This document shows, in pieces, positions 1-8,482 of a stretch of DNA of 64,000 nt; position 1 is the stretch's first letter, and each line of letters opens with the position of its first letter. The position numbers were made by a program, and so were the translations under genes. This stretch comes from Melioribacter sp. GTDB lineage: Bacteria > Bacteroidota > Ignavibacteria > Ignavibacteriales > Melioribacteraceae. The notes beneath the pieces were generated by a model that was not told the DNA's origin, did not search any database, and saw only the letters and a program-made list of their open reading frames with translations. The stretch covers positions 1 through 64,000 of the forward strand of contig PMDS01000063.1 in NCBI GenBank assembly GCA_003155655.1, read 5' to 3'.

Positions 1-41
1 CACGTCCTGAAGGACATGGTTATAAATTAAATTATGCGTAA
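1..41 (+). CDS. Possible 3' end of an upstream gene
   Basis: The window opens inside what may be the tail of a gene. Two frames run in from the left edge: one gives HVLKDMVIN then stop at 28-30, the other RPEGHGYKLNYA then stop at 39-41. Neither tail is long enough to identify. A heme gene would fit the neighbourhood, but that is only a guess from context. The 73 bases between here and hemH hold no other gene. Confidence 0.2.
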   Translation, partial: RPEGHGYKLNYA

Positions 42-114
42 GGTGACTTAATAATATAACATTAATTAGATTTACATTATTTTATAAACCAATTCCGCGC
101 GAAAGGAATTATTC

Positions 115-1068
115 ATGCTGAAAAACGCAGTAGTGCTTTTTAACCTGGGAGGACCTGACTCACTTCATTCAGTTGAACCTTTTCTTTATAATTTATTTTG
201 CGACCCGGATATTTTCAATTTACCATTTGGGCAGAAATTGTTTGCACGCTTGATATCCCATAATCGCGCCCCTAAGATATGCGAGGAATACAAACTTATT
301 GGCGGTAAATCTCCAATTACCGAATGGACTGAAAAGCAAAGAGCCATGCTACAGGATAATTTGCGTAAAGAAAATCAGTTGACTGATGTTTATATGGCAA
401 TGCGGTATTGGAAGCCTTTTACATATGAAGTAGGTACAAAAGTTAAAAGTATAAATTATGATAAAGTTGTTTTACTCCCTCTTTATCCACACTATTCTAT
501 AACAACAACCGGTTCTTCTTTTAACGAATGGAAAAGATATTATACCGGAGATGAGAATAAACTGGTGTACATTAACGATTATTATCTAAACGAAAAATAT
601 ATTGCTTCTATAAATGAAAGGATAAATGAAACAATTTTAAATTTCCCTGAAAATGTAAGGAAGGAAATACAAATCGTTTTTAGCGCACATGGAACTCCGG
701 TCAGTCTGGTAAAAAAAGGTGATCCATATAGCATCCATATTAAAGAAACTGTGGAAGCTGTAATGAGTGCACGCGGTCATTCACATGCTCATCATTTATG
801 TTTTCAAAGCAAAGTGGGACCTATGAAATGGCTTGAACCATCAACGGATAATATGATCCGGCTGTTGGCATCACAGAATAAGAAAAATTTACTGATAGTC
901 CCGATAAGTTTTGTTTCTGATCACGTTGAGACTTTATTCGAGCTTGATATTCAATACCGCCAGACAGCAAATGAATGCAGGATTGAGAATTATATTGTTA
1001 TGAAAGGTTTGAACGATTCAAAATTATTTGTTGAAGCTCTAACAGAACTAGTTAGGCAAAAGATGTAA
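115..1068 (+). CDS. hemH: Ferrochelatase
   Basis: Ferrochelatase inserts Fe2+ into protoporphyrin IX (or coproporphyrin III), the metallation step of heme synthesis. The 317-residue length is normal for bacterial single-domain enzymes. The N-terminus AVVLFNLGGPDS is the family opening. FSAHGTP carries the metal/proton-handling His at about residue 192, and SFVSDHVETLFELD carries the conserved Glu at about 272. The ATG follows a GAAAGGAATT ribosome site. No transmembrane tail is present, so it should be cytosolic or peripheral. It heads a group of heme genes (hemG, hemB, hemL follow on the same strand), although an M3 peptidase gene separates it from hemG. Confidence 0.96.
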   Translation: MLKNAVVLFNLGGPDSLHSVEPFLYNLFCDPDIFNLPFGQKLFARLISHNRAPKICEEYKLIGGKSPITEWTEKQRAMLQDNLRKENQLTDVYMAMRYWKPFTYEVGTKVKSINYDKVVLLPLYPHYSITTTGSSFNEWKRYYTGDENKLVYINDYYLNEKYIASINERINETILNFPENVRKEIQIVFSAHGTPVSLVKKGDPYSIHIKETVEAVMSARGHSHAHHLCFQSKVGPMKWLEPSTDNMIRLLASQNKKNLLIVPISFVSDHVETLFELDIQYRQTANECRIENYIVMKGLNDSKLFVEALTELVRQKM

Positions 1069-1127
1069 CCATTAGCGAATAAACTTTTTTTATGTTTCTT
1101 TTTTAGGTCTAATATATTCTTAAATAG

Positions 1128-3245
1128 ATGAGAACAAAAATGAAACTAATTAAATTATCAATTTGGGCTGCAATAGTAATTATTTCAACTATTTATTCAC
1201 AAGAAAAGAAAGACATGAATAATCCCTTTTACAAAACATGGGACACACCTTTTCAAACGCCTCCTTTTGGAGAAATTAAATTAGAGCATTATCTGCCGGC
1301 TTTCCAGGAAGGTATAAAGCAGAATGACATTGAAGTTGATGCCATTGCTAATGATAAAAGCAAGCCGACCTACGAGAATACTATTGGCGCATTAGAAAAA
1401 GGCGGTGAACTTCTAACAAAAATCAATTATGTTTTTTACGGTTTAAATTCCACAATCACAAACGACGAGATGCAGAAGATCAATGACATTGTTACACCAA
1501 TGCTTACAAAGCATAATGATGATATCAGGATGAATGAAAAACTATTTGAACGTGTTAAAGAAGTTTATAATGAAAAAGAAAAACTTAATCTATCTTCTGA
1601 ACAAAAAATGCTTTTAGAAAATTATTATTTGGATTTTGTTCAGGGAGGCTCTAATCTAAGTAAAGAGAATAAAGAGAAATTCAGAAAGATTAATGAAGAA
1701 CTATCCGTCCTAGGGGTTAAGTTTGGTCAGAATATTTTAAAAGAGACTAATGCTGTCGGACTTATTATTGATAATAAAGCAGATCTTGCCGGCTTACCGG
1801 AAACGGTAATTCAAGGTGCGGTAGAGACTGCAAAAGAAAAAGGCATCACCGGCAAATGGGCTTTTACACTGCAAAGGGCAAGCTGGACTCCCTTTCTTCA
1901 ATACTCACCTAAGCGTGAATTAAGAAAAAAACTTTTTACTGCTTACATTACCCGCGGCAATAATAATGATAGTCTTGATACAAAAAAGATTTTAACCAGG
2001 ATGGCATCGTTACGTGTTGAGCGCGCAAATCTTCTTGGCTACAAAACACATGCTGATTTCAAACTTGAAAGAAACATGGCAAAAAATCCTGCCAGCGTTT
2101 TTAAATTATTAGATGAACTCTGGACTCCCTCTATAAAACGCGCAAAGATGGAAGCTGCAGACATGCAGAAGATCATTGATAAAGAAGGAGGTAAGTTCAA
2201 ACTGCAGCCGTGGGATTGGTGGTACTATGCTGAGAAAGTTAAGAAAGAAAAATATGATCTTGATGAAGAAATGCTTAGACCTTATTTCAAACTTGAAAAT
2301 GTAATTGAAGGTGCTCATTTGGTTGCAAATAAACTATATGGACTTCAATTCACTGAAAGAAAAGACATTCCGGTTTATCATCCTGATGTAAAAGTTTTTG
2401 AAGTAGAAGATGCTGACGGGCGCCATGTTGGAATTTTATACATAGATTATTTTCCACGGGATTCTAAAGAAAGCGGTGCCTGGTGCGGCGGATTTAGAGA
2501 TCAATCTAATATGGATGGAAAGTTTATAACACCTCTTGTTACGAACTGTGGAAATTTTTCAAAACCTACTACTGATAAACCAGCCCTCTTAAGTATTGAC
2601 GAGGTTACAACATTATTCCACGAGTTCGGACATGCCTTACATTCTTTATTAAACGTTTCCGTTTATCCTGGCGGCAAGAGGGTGCCAATTGATTTCGTTG
2701 AACTGCCGTCTCAAGTTATGGAAAACTGGGCAATGGACCCTGAAGTATTAAAGCTTTATGCGAAACATTATCAGACGGGTGCAGTCATTCCTCAAGAGTT
2801 GATTAAGAAAATTGAAGTCTCCCAGCATTTCAACCAAGGATTTGTTACTGTTGAATACCTTGCGGCTTCTTATTTGGATATGTATTGGCACACATTAACT
2901 GATTCGAATGAAAGAGACGCTGTTAAATTTGAAAAGGAAAACTTTGCCAAACTTGGATTATTGCCGGAGATTGAATCACGCTACCAGAGTACAAATTTCC
3001 TGCACGTTTTTTCAGGTGATGGTTATTCTTCAGGATATTATGGTTATATCTGGGCTGCTGTTTTGGATGCAGACGCATTTGAAGCTTTCAAAGAAAAAAA
3101 TAACGTGTTTGATCCGGAAACTGCGCTTGCATTTAAAAATCTATTAATTAACGCAGGCAGCGAGGATTCAATGGCTCTTTATAAAAAATTTAGAGGAAGA
3201 GAACCGAAAATTGACGCTTTATTAAAAAAGCGCGGGTTAAACTAA
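1128..3245 (+). CDS. M3 family zinc oligopeptidase (Dcp/OpdA type)
   Basis: A 705-residue thimet-oligopeptidase-like metallopeptidase that should cleave short peptides. The zinc site HEFGH lies at about residues 498-502 in LFHEFGHALHSLL, and the family motif around YSSGYYGYIWA is near the C-terminus. The first 25 residues form a signal peptide ending near IYSQ, so unlike cytosolic OpdA this copy is probably exported to the periplasm, as in Dcp-like enzymes of Bacteroidota. An ATG four codons downstream (MKLIKLS) is an alternative start and would not change the signal peptide. It sits between hemH and hemG without an obvious functional link to heme. Confidence 0.93.
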   Translation: MRTKMKLIKLSIWAAIVIISTIYSQEKKDMNNPFYKTWDTPFQTPPFGEIKLEHYLPAFQEGIKQNDIEVDAIANDKSKPTYENTIGALEKGGELLTKINYVFYGLNSTITNDEMQKINDIVTPMLTKHNDDIRMNEKLFERVKEVYNEKEKLNLSSEQKMLLENYYLDFVQGGSNLSKENKEKFRKINEELSVLGVKFGQNILKETNAVGLIIDNKADLAGLPETVIQGAVETAKEKGITGKWAFTLQRASWTPFLQYSPKRELRKKLFTAYITRGNNNDSLDTKKILTRMASLRVERANLLGYKTHADFKLERNMAKNPASVFKLLDELWTPSIKRAKMEAADMQKIIDKEGGKFKLQPWDWWYYAEKVKKEKYDLDEEMLRPYFKLENVIEGAHLVANKLYGLQFTERKDIPVYHPDVKVFEVEDADGRHVGILYIDYFPRDSKESGAWCGGFRDQSNMDGKFITPLVTNCGNFSKPTTDKPALLSIDEVTTLFHEFGHALHSLLNVSVYPGGKRVPIDFVELPSQVMENWAMDPEVLKLYAKHYQTGAVIPQELIKKIEVSQHFNQGFVTVEYLAASYLDMYWHTLTDSNERDAVKFEKENFAKLGLLPEIESRYQSTNFLHVFSGDGYSSGYYGYIWAAVLDADAFEAFKEKNNVFDPETALAFKNLLINAGSEDSMALYKKFRGREPKIDALLKKRGLN

Positions 3246-3323
3246 TTGTTATAAAAATTCGAAATGTTATTTATATAGTCTAATTTTTCTTTTTAGAATT
3301 TATTATGAATATAGTTATTTAAG

Positions 3324-4676
3324 ATGAGCAAAAAAATTGCTGTCCTTGGAGCAGGTATCTCCGGACTTTCAACTGCATACTGGCTAGCGAAAGACGGGTT
3401 TGATGTTACTATCCTTGAAGCTGCGAAAGTCCCGGGGGGCTCAATGCAGACAGCAAGTAAAGAAGGATTTTTAATTGATTACGGGCCTAACAGCGGACTG
3501 GAAACTACTCCGTTAATTCGTCAGATTGTTGATGATATTGGATTATCTGATGAAATGATTTACGCGAATGAAACTTCTAATAAAAGATATATTCTAAAAA
3601 ATAATCAGCTTCATTCATTACCCATGAATCCGTTAACATTCTCAACAACAAAGCTTTTTTCCTTAAAAGCAAAGTTGAGATTGTTAAATGAGCCATTCAT
3701 AAGTAAATCTCAAGACGGCTATTATCAAAGTATTGCAGATTTTGTAAAAAGAAGACTCGGACAGGAATTTTTAGATTATGCAATAGACCCTTTTGTAAGC
3801 GGAGTATTTGCCGGTGATCCAAATAAGCTGAGTGTAAAATCAGCTTTCCCAAAACTTTACAGACTGGAAGAATTGTATGGCGGGTTAATCAAAGGAATGA
3901 TAAAGGGCGCACGCGAGAGAAAGAGACGTGCAGAAGAATCAAAACAAAGCGCTAGAATGTTTTCCTTTATTAATGGAATGCACTCATTCCCTTCTGCAAT
4001 TGCAGACAAAATGAAGGATAAAATTCTTTATGAGTGTAGAGTGAAGAGTTCTGAACGTAGAAATGAATTATGGAATATACAATATGAACAAAATGGTGGG
4101 GATAAAAACATTAAAGCGGATATAGTAATTTCAACCGTTCCGGCTTATATAGCTTCAACAATTTTTAATAAACTTGATAGTAATTTATCAGATCATCTAA
4201 ATGCAATCTACTATCCGCCCGTTATGGTATTATTTCTTGGATATAAAAAAGATTCAATTGGGATTCCGCTTGATGGCTTTGGTTATTTAATTCCGTCTAA
4301 TGAGAATAAAACATTTTTAGGTGCGATATGGAGTTCAACAATATTCCCAAACCGATGCAATGAAAACATGGCTGCATTCACACTATTTATTGGCGGCGCC
4401 CGTTCCCCGCACTTATTTCAACTTGACAAACAAAAATTACTTGATTCGGTTTTGATTGAATTCAAGCAAATTATGCATATCCGTCAGGAACCGGTTTTTA
4501 TAGAAGAAAAAATGTGGGAAAAGGCAATTCCGCAATATAACCTGGGTTACATTCAACATGAAAAATATTTTGCAGAATTTGAGAAAAAGAATCCTGGAAT
4601 ATTTCTTGGCGGGAACTATAGAGGCGGAATTTCTGTAGGAGATTGTATTAAAATGAGTGTAGAACGAAGAGTGTAG
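3324..4676 (+). CDS. hemG: Protoporphyrinogen oxidase (FAD, HemY type)
   Basis: An FAD enzyme oxidising protoporphyrinogen IX (or coproporphyrinogen III) by six electrons. The N-terminal dinucleotide-binding motif is GAGISGLSTAYWL. The C-terminal FAD-contact motif is GGNYRGGISVGDCI. The 450-residue length is near normal for the oxygen-dependent HemY type. The last residues, MSVERRV, are encoded by sequence that belongs to the inverted repeat of the adjacent IVS-like element: the repeat-like stretch begins around 4655 and the stop at 4674-4676 lies inside it. The original C-terminus may therefore have been replaced by a few element-derived residues. The FAD site is upstream of the change, so the enzyme is probably functional. 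Confidence 0.93.
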   Translation: MSKKIAVLGAGISGLSTAYWLAKDGFDVTILEAAKVPGGSMQTASKEGFLIDYGPNSGLETTPLIRQIVDDIGLSDEMIYANETSNKRYILKNNQLHSLPMNPLTFSTTKLFSLKAKLRLLNEPFISKSQDGYYQSIADFVKRRLGQEFLDYAIDPFVSGVFAGDPNKLSVKSAFPKLYRLEELYGGLIKGMIKGARERKRRAEESKQSARMFSFINGMHSFPSAIADKMKDKILYECRVKSSERRNELWNIQYEQNGGDKNIKADIVISTVPAYIASTIFNKLDSNLSDHLNAIYYPPVMVLFLGYKKDSIGIPLDGFGYLIPSNENKTFLGAIWSSTIFPNRCNENMAAFTLFIGGARSPHLFQLDKQKLLDSVLIEFKQIMHIRQEPVFIEEKMWEKAIPQYNLGYIQHEKYFAEFEKKNPGIFLGGNYRGGISVGDCIKMSVERRV

Positions 4677-4687
4677 AGTGAAGAACG
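4672..4687 (+). repeat. Left inverted repeat of IVS-like element
   Basis: TGTAGAGTGAAGAACG here is the exact reverse complement of 5113-5128. It belongs to a looser array of GTAGA and GAAGAACG units starting near 4655 (GTGTAGAACGAAG, GTGTAGAG). A further degenerate unit (GAATGAAAGGTGAAGAATG) lies at 4701-4719. It overlaps the end of hemG. Confidence 0.85.
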
Positions 4688-4716
4688 GCTATTGAATTTA
4701 GAATGAAAGGTGAAGA

Positions 4717-5099
4717 ATGACTAAAATATTTGAGCCTCAAGCAATTTTGGAAGCGTTTTAAATCAAAAGTCTTTCAATTTTTCTGTAAGAGTTGTAAAAT
4801 TATTCAAATATATAATTCAAAAAGAAAAATTATATGAACCGCTTTATAAACAATTTTTAAGATCCGGGACTTCAATTGGAGCTAATATTTCAGAAGCGCA
4901 AAGCGCATCAACAAAAAAGGATTTTATTTTTAAATTATCCATTTCGCTTAAAGAGGCAAGAGAATTTCAATATTGGTAAAAATTATTAAAAGAAACTGAA
5001 ATAATAAATAATCAAGAGTATGAAAGTTTAAATAAAGATTGTGATGAATTAGAGAGATTATTAACAAGCAGTATTAAAACTGCAAAAGGAATAAAATAA
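4717..5099 (+). pseudogene. Broken four-helix-bundle (23S rRNA intervening sequence-type) protein
   Basis: The conceptual product matches the short (about 120 residue) four-helix-bundle family first known from 23S rRNA intervening sequences. It reads NQKSFNFSVRVVKLFKYI, then LRSGTSIGANISEAQ, then KKDFIFKLSISLKEAREFQYW. An in-frame TAA at 4977-4979 interrupts it right after YW, where family members usually have Leu (TTA to TAA is a single change), and the frame continues KLLKETEIINNQEYESL to a natural stop at 5097-5099. A frameshift near 4755-4760 also separates the ATG at 4717 (MTKIFEPQAILEAF) from the conserved body. Two independent lesions argue for a dead gene. It is bracketed by exact 16-bp inverted repeats. 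No cellular role for the family is established. Confidence 0.8.
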
Positions 5100-5112
5100 T
5101 TCTACACTCTAC

Positions 5113-5128
5113 GTTCTTCACTCTACAT
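5113..5128 (+). repeat. Right inverted repeat of IVS-like element
   Basis: CGTTCTTCACTCTACA is the exact reverse complement of 4672-4687. The neighbouring bases (CTACACTCTA at 5103-5112) are another partial unit. It ends 16 bases before the hemB start codon, next to the hemB ribosome site AAAGGAG. Confidence 0.85.
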
Positions 5129-5144
5129 TCATAAAGGAGACACT

Positions 5145-6128
5145 ATGGCAAATTTCCCTATAAAAAGATTACGCAGATTAAGATATAATCCATCTGTACG
5201 CGATTTAGTCCGCGAAACAGTACTTACTAAAAATGATTTGATTTACCCGCTTTTTGTTGTTCCGGGACAAAAAATCAAGAAAGAAATTCGTTCAATGCCC
5301 GGGGTATACCAAATGTCTGTTGACGTAATAGTTGAAGAATGCAAAGATGTTGAAAAACTGGGTATTCCGGCAGTTATTCTTTTTGGTATACCTGAGCATA
5401 AAGATGAAGTCGGTTCCGGCGCGTATGACCCCAACGGAATTATTCAGAAGGCTGTGCGTGCAATAAAAAAAGGAACAAATAAACTATTGGTTATCACCGA
5501 TGTTTGCTTATGCGAATATACTTCTCATGGACACTGCGGAGTGTTGAATGGTGAAAAAATATTGAATGATGAAACTGTTGAACTACTTGTTAAAGAATCT
5601 TTATCACATGCAGAAGCAGGCGCAGATATAATCGCACCATCGGACATGATGGACGGACGTATTGGCGCAATAAGAAAAGCTCTTGATGAGAAAGGATTTA
5701 TCGAGACGCCTATTTTGAGCTATGCTGTAAAGTATGCTTCAGGTTTTTATGGCCCTTTCAGAGATGCAGCCGAGTCTGCCCCTGCGTTTGGAGACAGGCG
5801 TTCACATCAAATGGATATTGCGAACGGTAATGAAGCTTTGAGGGAAGCTGAAACCGATATAGAGGAAGGTGCAGATATAATTATGGTAAAACCTGCGGGC
5901 GCTTACCTGGACATTATCTGGAGAGTAAAAGAAAAATTTGGAATGCCGACAGCCGCTTACCAGGTAAGCGGAGAGTATGCAATGATCAAAGCCGCCGGCA
6001 GAAATAATTGGATTGACGAAGAACGTGTAATGATTGAATCTCTTACAGCAATTAAGCGTGCCGGTGCAGATATGATCTTAACTTATTTTGCGAAAGATGT
6101 TGTTAATTATTTACAAAAAGTTTCTTGA
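5145..6128 (+). CDS. hemB: Porphobilinogen synthase (ALA dehydratase)
   Basis: Condenses two 5-aminolevulinates to porphobilinogen in the cytosol. The 327-residue length is typical. The Schiff-base lysines are at about K196 ([14 protein letters not shown]) and K249 ([11 protein letters not shown]). The metal loop [14 protein letters not shown] has three cysteines, which marks the zinc-dependent class rather than the Asp-rich magnesium class. An AAAGGAG ribosome site precedes the ATG and lies directly beside the right arm of the IVS-like element, so the element may have displaced the original upstream region, and hemB transcription from upstream heme genes must pass through the element. Confidence 0.97.
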   Translation: MANFPIKRLRRLRYNPSVRDLVRETVLTKNDLIYPLFVVPGQKIKKEIRSMPGVYQMSVDVIVEECKDVEKLGIPAVILFGIPEHKDEVGSGAYDPNGIIQKAVRAIKKGTNKLLVITDVCLCEYTSHGHCGVLNGEKILNDETVELLVKESLSHAEAGADIIAPSDMMDGRIGAIRKALDEKGFIETPILSYAVKYASGFYGPFRDAAESAPAFGDRRSHQMDIANGNEALREAETDIEEGADIIMVKPAGAYLDIIWRVKEKFGMPTAAYQVSGEYAMIKAAGRNNWIDEERVMIESLTAIKRAGADMILTYFAKDVVNYLQKVS

Positions 6129-6179
6129 TATTATTTATATTAAAGAATTTGATATTTAGAAATACATATATATTTGCGT

Positions 6180-7484
6180 ATGGAAAATTTAACCAAAGAT
6201 TCAAATACGGATGAAGTTCCTTCAAAAGGAAATGGTAATATTAAAAATGTAACGGATCTGAAGAGCAAGTTCAGCTGGAACCAAACATTTGCATCTCTTA
6301 AACATTACAATTACCGTTTGTGGTTTACCGGACAGATAATTTCTCTATTTGGCTCCTGGATGCAAATGACAGCCCAGGCATTCTTTATTTTTGAATTAAC
6401 CCATTCCCCTGCTTTTCTTGGTTATATTGGGTTTGCTAATGGAGTGCCCACATGGTTATTCATGGCATATGCAGGAGTAGCAGCAGATAGATTTCACAGA
6501 AGGAAAATTTTAGTTATTACCCAAACTATTATGATGGTGCTGGCTTTTATTTTGGCTGCCCTTACATTTACTCATCACGTTCAGGCATGGCATATTATAA
6601 TACTTACTTTTTTTCTTGGTACTGCAAATGCATTTGATGCACCAGCCCGCCAGGCTTTTGTAAATGAATTAGTTTCAAAAGACAATTTAATAAATGCAAT
6701 TGCTCTAAATTCTACAATGTTTCATTCTGCCGCAGCAATTGGCCCTGCCGTTGCAGGAATTACTTATGCAGTTCTTGGACCCGGCTGGTGTTTTACTATA
6801 AATGGAATTTCTTTTCTAGCGGTAATTTACAATTTATTACGGATGAAATTTGATAATACACCTAAAAAAGTAACATCAAAATCCGCTTCAAGAGATTTTT
6901 TAGACGGATTGAAATATTTGAGGACACAAAAATTAATTCTTAGAATAATGCTTATCGTATCTTCAACAACATTTTTGGGGTTGTGTCTTACCACCTTATT
7001 TCCTGCCTGGGCAGTAGGAATTTTACATGGAGATGCAACAACAAATGGTTTGTTACAAACAGCGCGCGGAGTAGGCGCTGTTATTTGTTCTTTATTTATT
7101 GCTTCATTTAGCAAATATATTTTCCGTGGAAAAGTTCTTATTGCAGGTTTAGTTTCCCTTCCTATTTTTATGATTCTATTTTCCTTGAGCAGTTCATTTT
7201 TTGTCTGTGTTATTATTTTAGTTGCCATAGGCGCGGCAATAATTGCAATTAATAATCTGGCTAATGGAATAACCCAGACAATTGTAAGTGAAGAATTCAG
7301 GGGTCGTGTTATGGGAATCTACAGTTTTTGTTTCTTCGCATTGATGCCAATAGGCGCTTTATGGGTTGGTACAATTGCAGAACATTTTGGTTCTCCAACG
7401 GCTGTTTTAATCAATGCAATAATTTTATTCATTTTTTCAATTAGCATATGGATTACATCCCCTGAATTAAGAAAAATAAATTAG
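6180..7484 (+). CDS. MFS transporter, EntS/MFS_3-like
   Basis: A 434-residue, roughly 12-helix permease. After a charged N-terminal tail of about 40 residues it has the EntS-like signature LFGSWMQMTAQAFFIFELTHSP, and an intracellular loop AGVAADRFHRRKILV corresponding to MFS motif A. Relatives export siderophores or drugs; the substrate cannot be read from sequence. The open frame extends six bases upstream to a TTG, but the ATG at 6180 is the more natural start. It is 51 bp after hemB on the same strand and meets the thioesterase gene tail to tail with one base between stops. Confidence 0.88.
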   Translation: MENLTKDSNTDEVPSKGNGNIKNVTDLKSKFSWNQTFASLKHYNYRLWFTGQIISLFGSWMQMTAQAFFIFELTHSPAFLGYIGFANGVPTWLFMAYAGVAADRFHRRKILVITQTIMMVLAFILAALTFTHHVQAWHIIILTFFLGTANAFDAPARQAFVNELVSKDNLINAIALNSTMFHSAAAIGPAVAGITYAVLGPGWCFTINGISFLAVIYNLLRMKFDNTPKKVTSKSASRDFLDGLKYLRTQKLILRIMLIVSSTTFLGLCLTTLFPAWAVGILHGDATTNGLLQTARGVGAVICSLFIASFSKYIFRGKVLIAGLVSLPIFMILFSLSSSFFVCVIILVAIGAAIIAINNLANGITQTIVSEEFRGRVMGIYSFCFFALMPIGALWVGTIAEHFGSPTAVLINAIILFIFSISIWITSPELRKIN

Positions 7485-7485
7485 A

Positions 7486-7992
7486 TTAAATCTCAATTTC
7501 TTTAGGATCAGTCTCAAGCTCAATAATCTTCCATTCATTTTCTTCTTTATCAAAATCAGTGATCTTTTCCAATGGAACCTTAAGGTATTTACCCTGTGCA
7601 GTTACAGCAACATCGCCGTTACTCAAAATTATTTCACCGGTCCCTTCAAACATCCTGTTATTCTCGGATGTAATTCTTCCAATAACCTTCAATTCCTCAT
7701 TAAGTGGAATTGGCTTTTTGAATTTAACATTCAAATCAATAGTAACACCCCAAACTTCAGTTTCGTATTTGTTTAAAATTGAACGTCCAATTGTTTCATC
7801 CAAAATAGCAGATGCAATTCCTCCATGTAATCTTCCGGGATAACTTTGGTGTTCTTCTGATGGTGTAAATAACGCTATAAGCTCTTTATTTTCTGTGATA
7901 TAAAAATGCGCATGTATGCCAAATTTATTTTTTAGTCCGCAGATAAAACATAACTTAGAGTTATGCTGCTTTCCTGTTATTTTATGAATCAT
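7486..7992 (-). CDS. PaaI-like hotdog thioesterase
   Basis: A 168-residue single hotdog-fold protein. The segment YPGRLHGGIASAILDETIGRSI is the helix with the conserved HGG and the catalytic-type acidic residue of the PaaI/YigI group, which hydrolyses acyl- or aryl-CoA. The N-terminal NSKLCFICGLKNKFGIH (CxxC) is typical of a subgroup of these proteins. The ATG at 7992 with GAGGAG seven bases upstream is preferred over an upstream TTG at 8013 that would overlap the cupin gene. It is probably co-transcribed behind the cupin gene, 17 bp away. Confidence 0.85.
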   Translation of the reverse strand: MIHKITGKQHNSKLCFICGLKNKFGIHAHFYITENKELIALFTPSEEHQSYPGRLHGGIASAILDETIGRSILNKYETEVWGVTIDLNVKFKKPIPLNEELKVIGRITSENNRMFEGTGEIILSNGDVAVTAQGKYLKVPLEKITDFDKEENEWKIIELETDPKEIEI

Positions 7993-8009
7993 TAATTTCT
8001 CCTCAATGT

Positions 8010-8339
8010 TCAATCAACAATAAAAAGTTTCACACCTGATTTTGTAAATGTACGGTGCGCTCCATCATCATCTGCAACCTGGTAAGAACAACCTGCTTTT
8101 GTTACAAATTTTCTACCGTCATTAAGTTCTGTTGTCATCTCGCCTTCCATGACCAAAATAACATGACCTTTTTTACACCAATGGTCTGCAAAATAACCGG
8201 GTGTATATTCAACCATTCGCACCCTGATATTCCCCTGCTTAAATACTTTCCAAAAGGCTTTTCCACTTTCACCAGAATGTTCTTCAGGAATAACATTATC
8301 CCAATCAACAACTGAGAAAGGAACATCTTTAATATTCAT
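8010..8339 (-). CDS. Small cupin-fold protein (DHCW-motif family)
   Basis: A 109-residue single-domain cupin. The segment PGYFADHWCKKGHVILVMEGEM carries the signature that names the DHCW-motif cupin family, here in the order DHWC. Later, GCSYQVADDDGAHRTF supplies the second cupin motif with a His. The family is of unknown function; the His residues could bind a metal. An AGAGG ribosome site precedes the ATG. It is the first gene of a two-gene minus-strand unit with the thioesterase and is divergent from hemL. Confidence 0.85.
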   Translation of the reverse strand: MNIKDVPFSVVDWDNVIPEEHSGESGKAFWKVFKQGNIRVRMVEYTPGYFADHWCKKGHVILVMEGEMTTELNDGRKFVTKAGCSYQVADDDGAHRTFTKSGVKLFIVD

Positions 8340-8482
8340 TTCGGCCTCTTCTTATTTTCGAAATAAAATCATGCAAAGTTAAGAAAACAAAAAATCATCT
8401 TTTACATAATTTGTTTCAAATAGAAATGATTAATGATTATTTTTTAAAGCAATATTTGGAATAGGTTAAACCGGAGTTTAAA

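Noticed and set aside
6827-7228. A 133-codon minus-strand frame within the MFS transporter
   Set aside because: Antisense to clear transmembrane helices; no ribosome site or motif.
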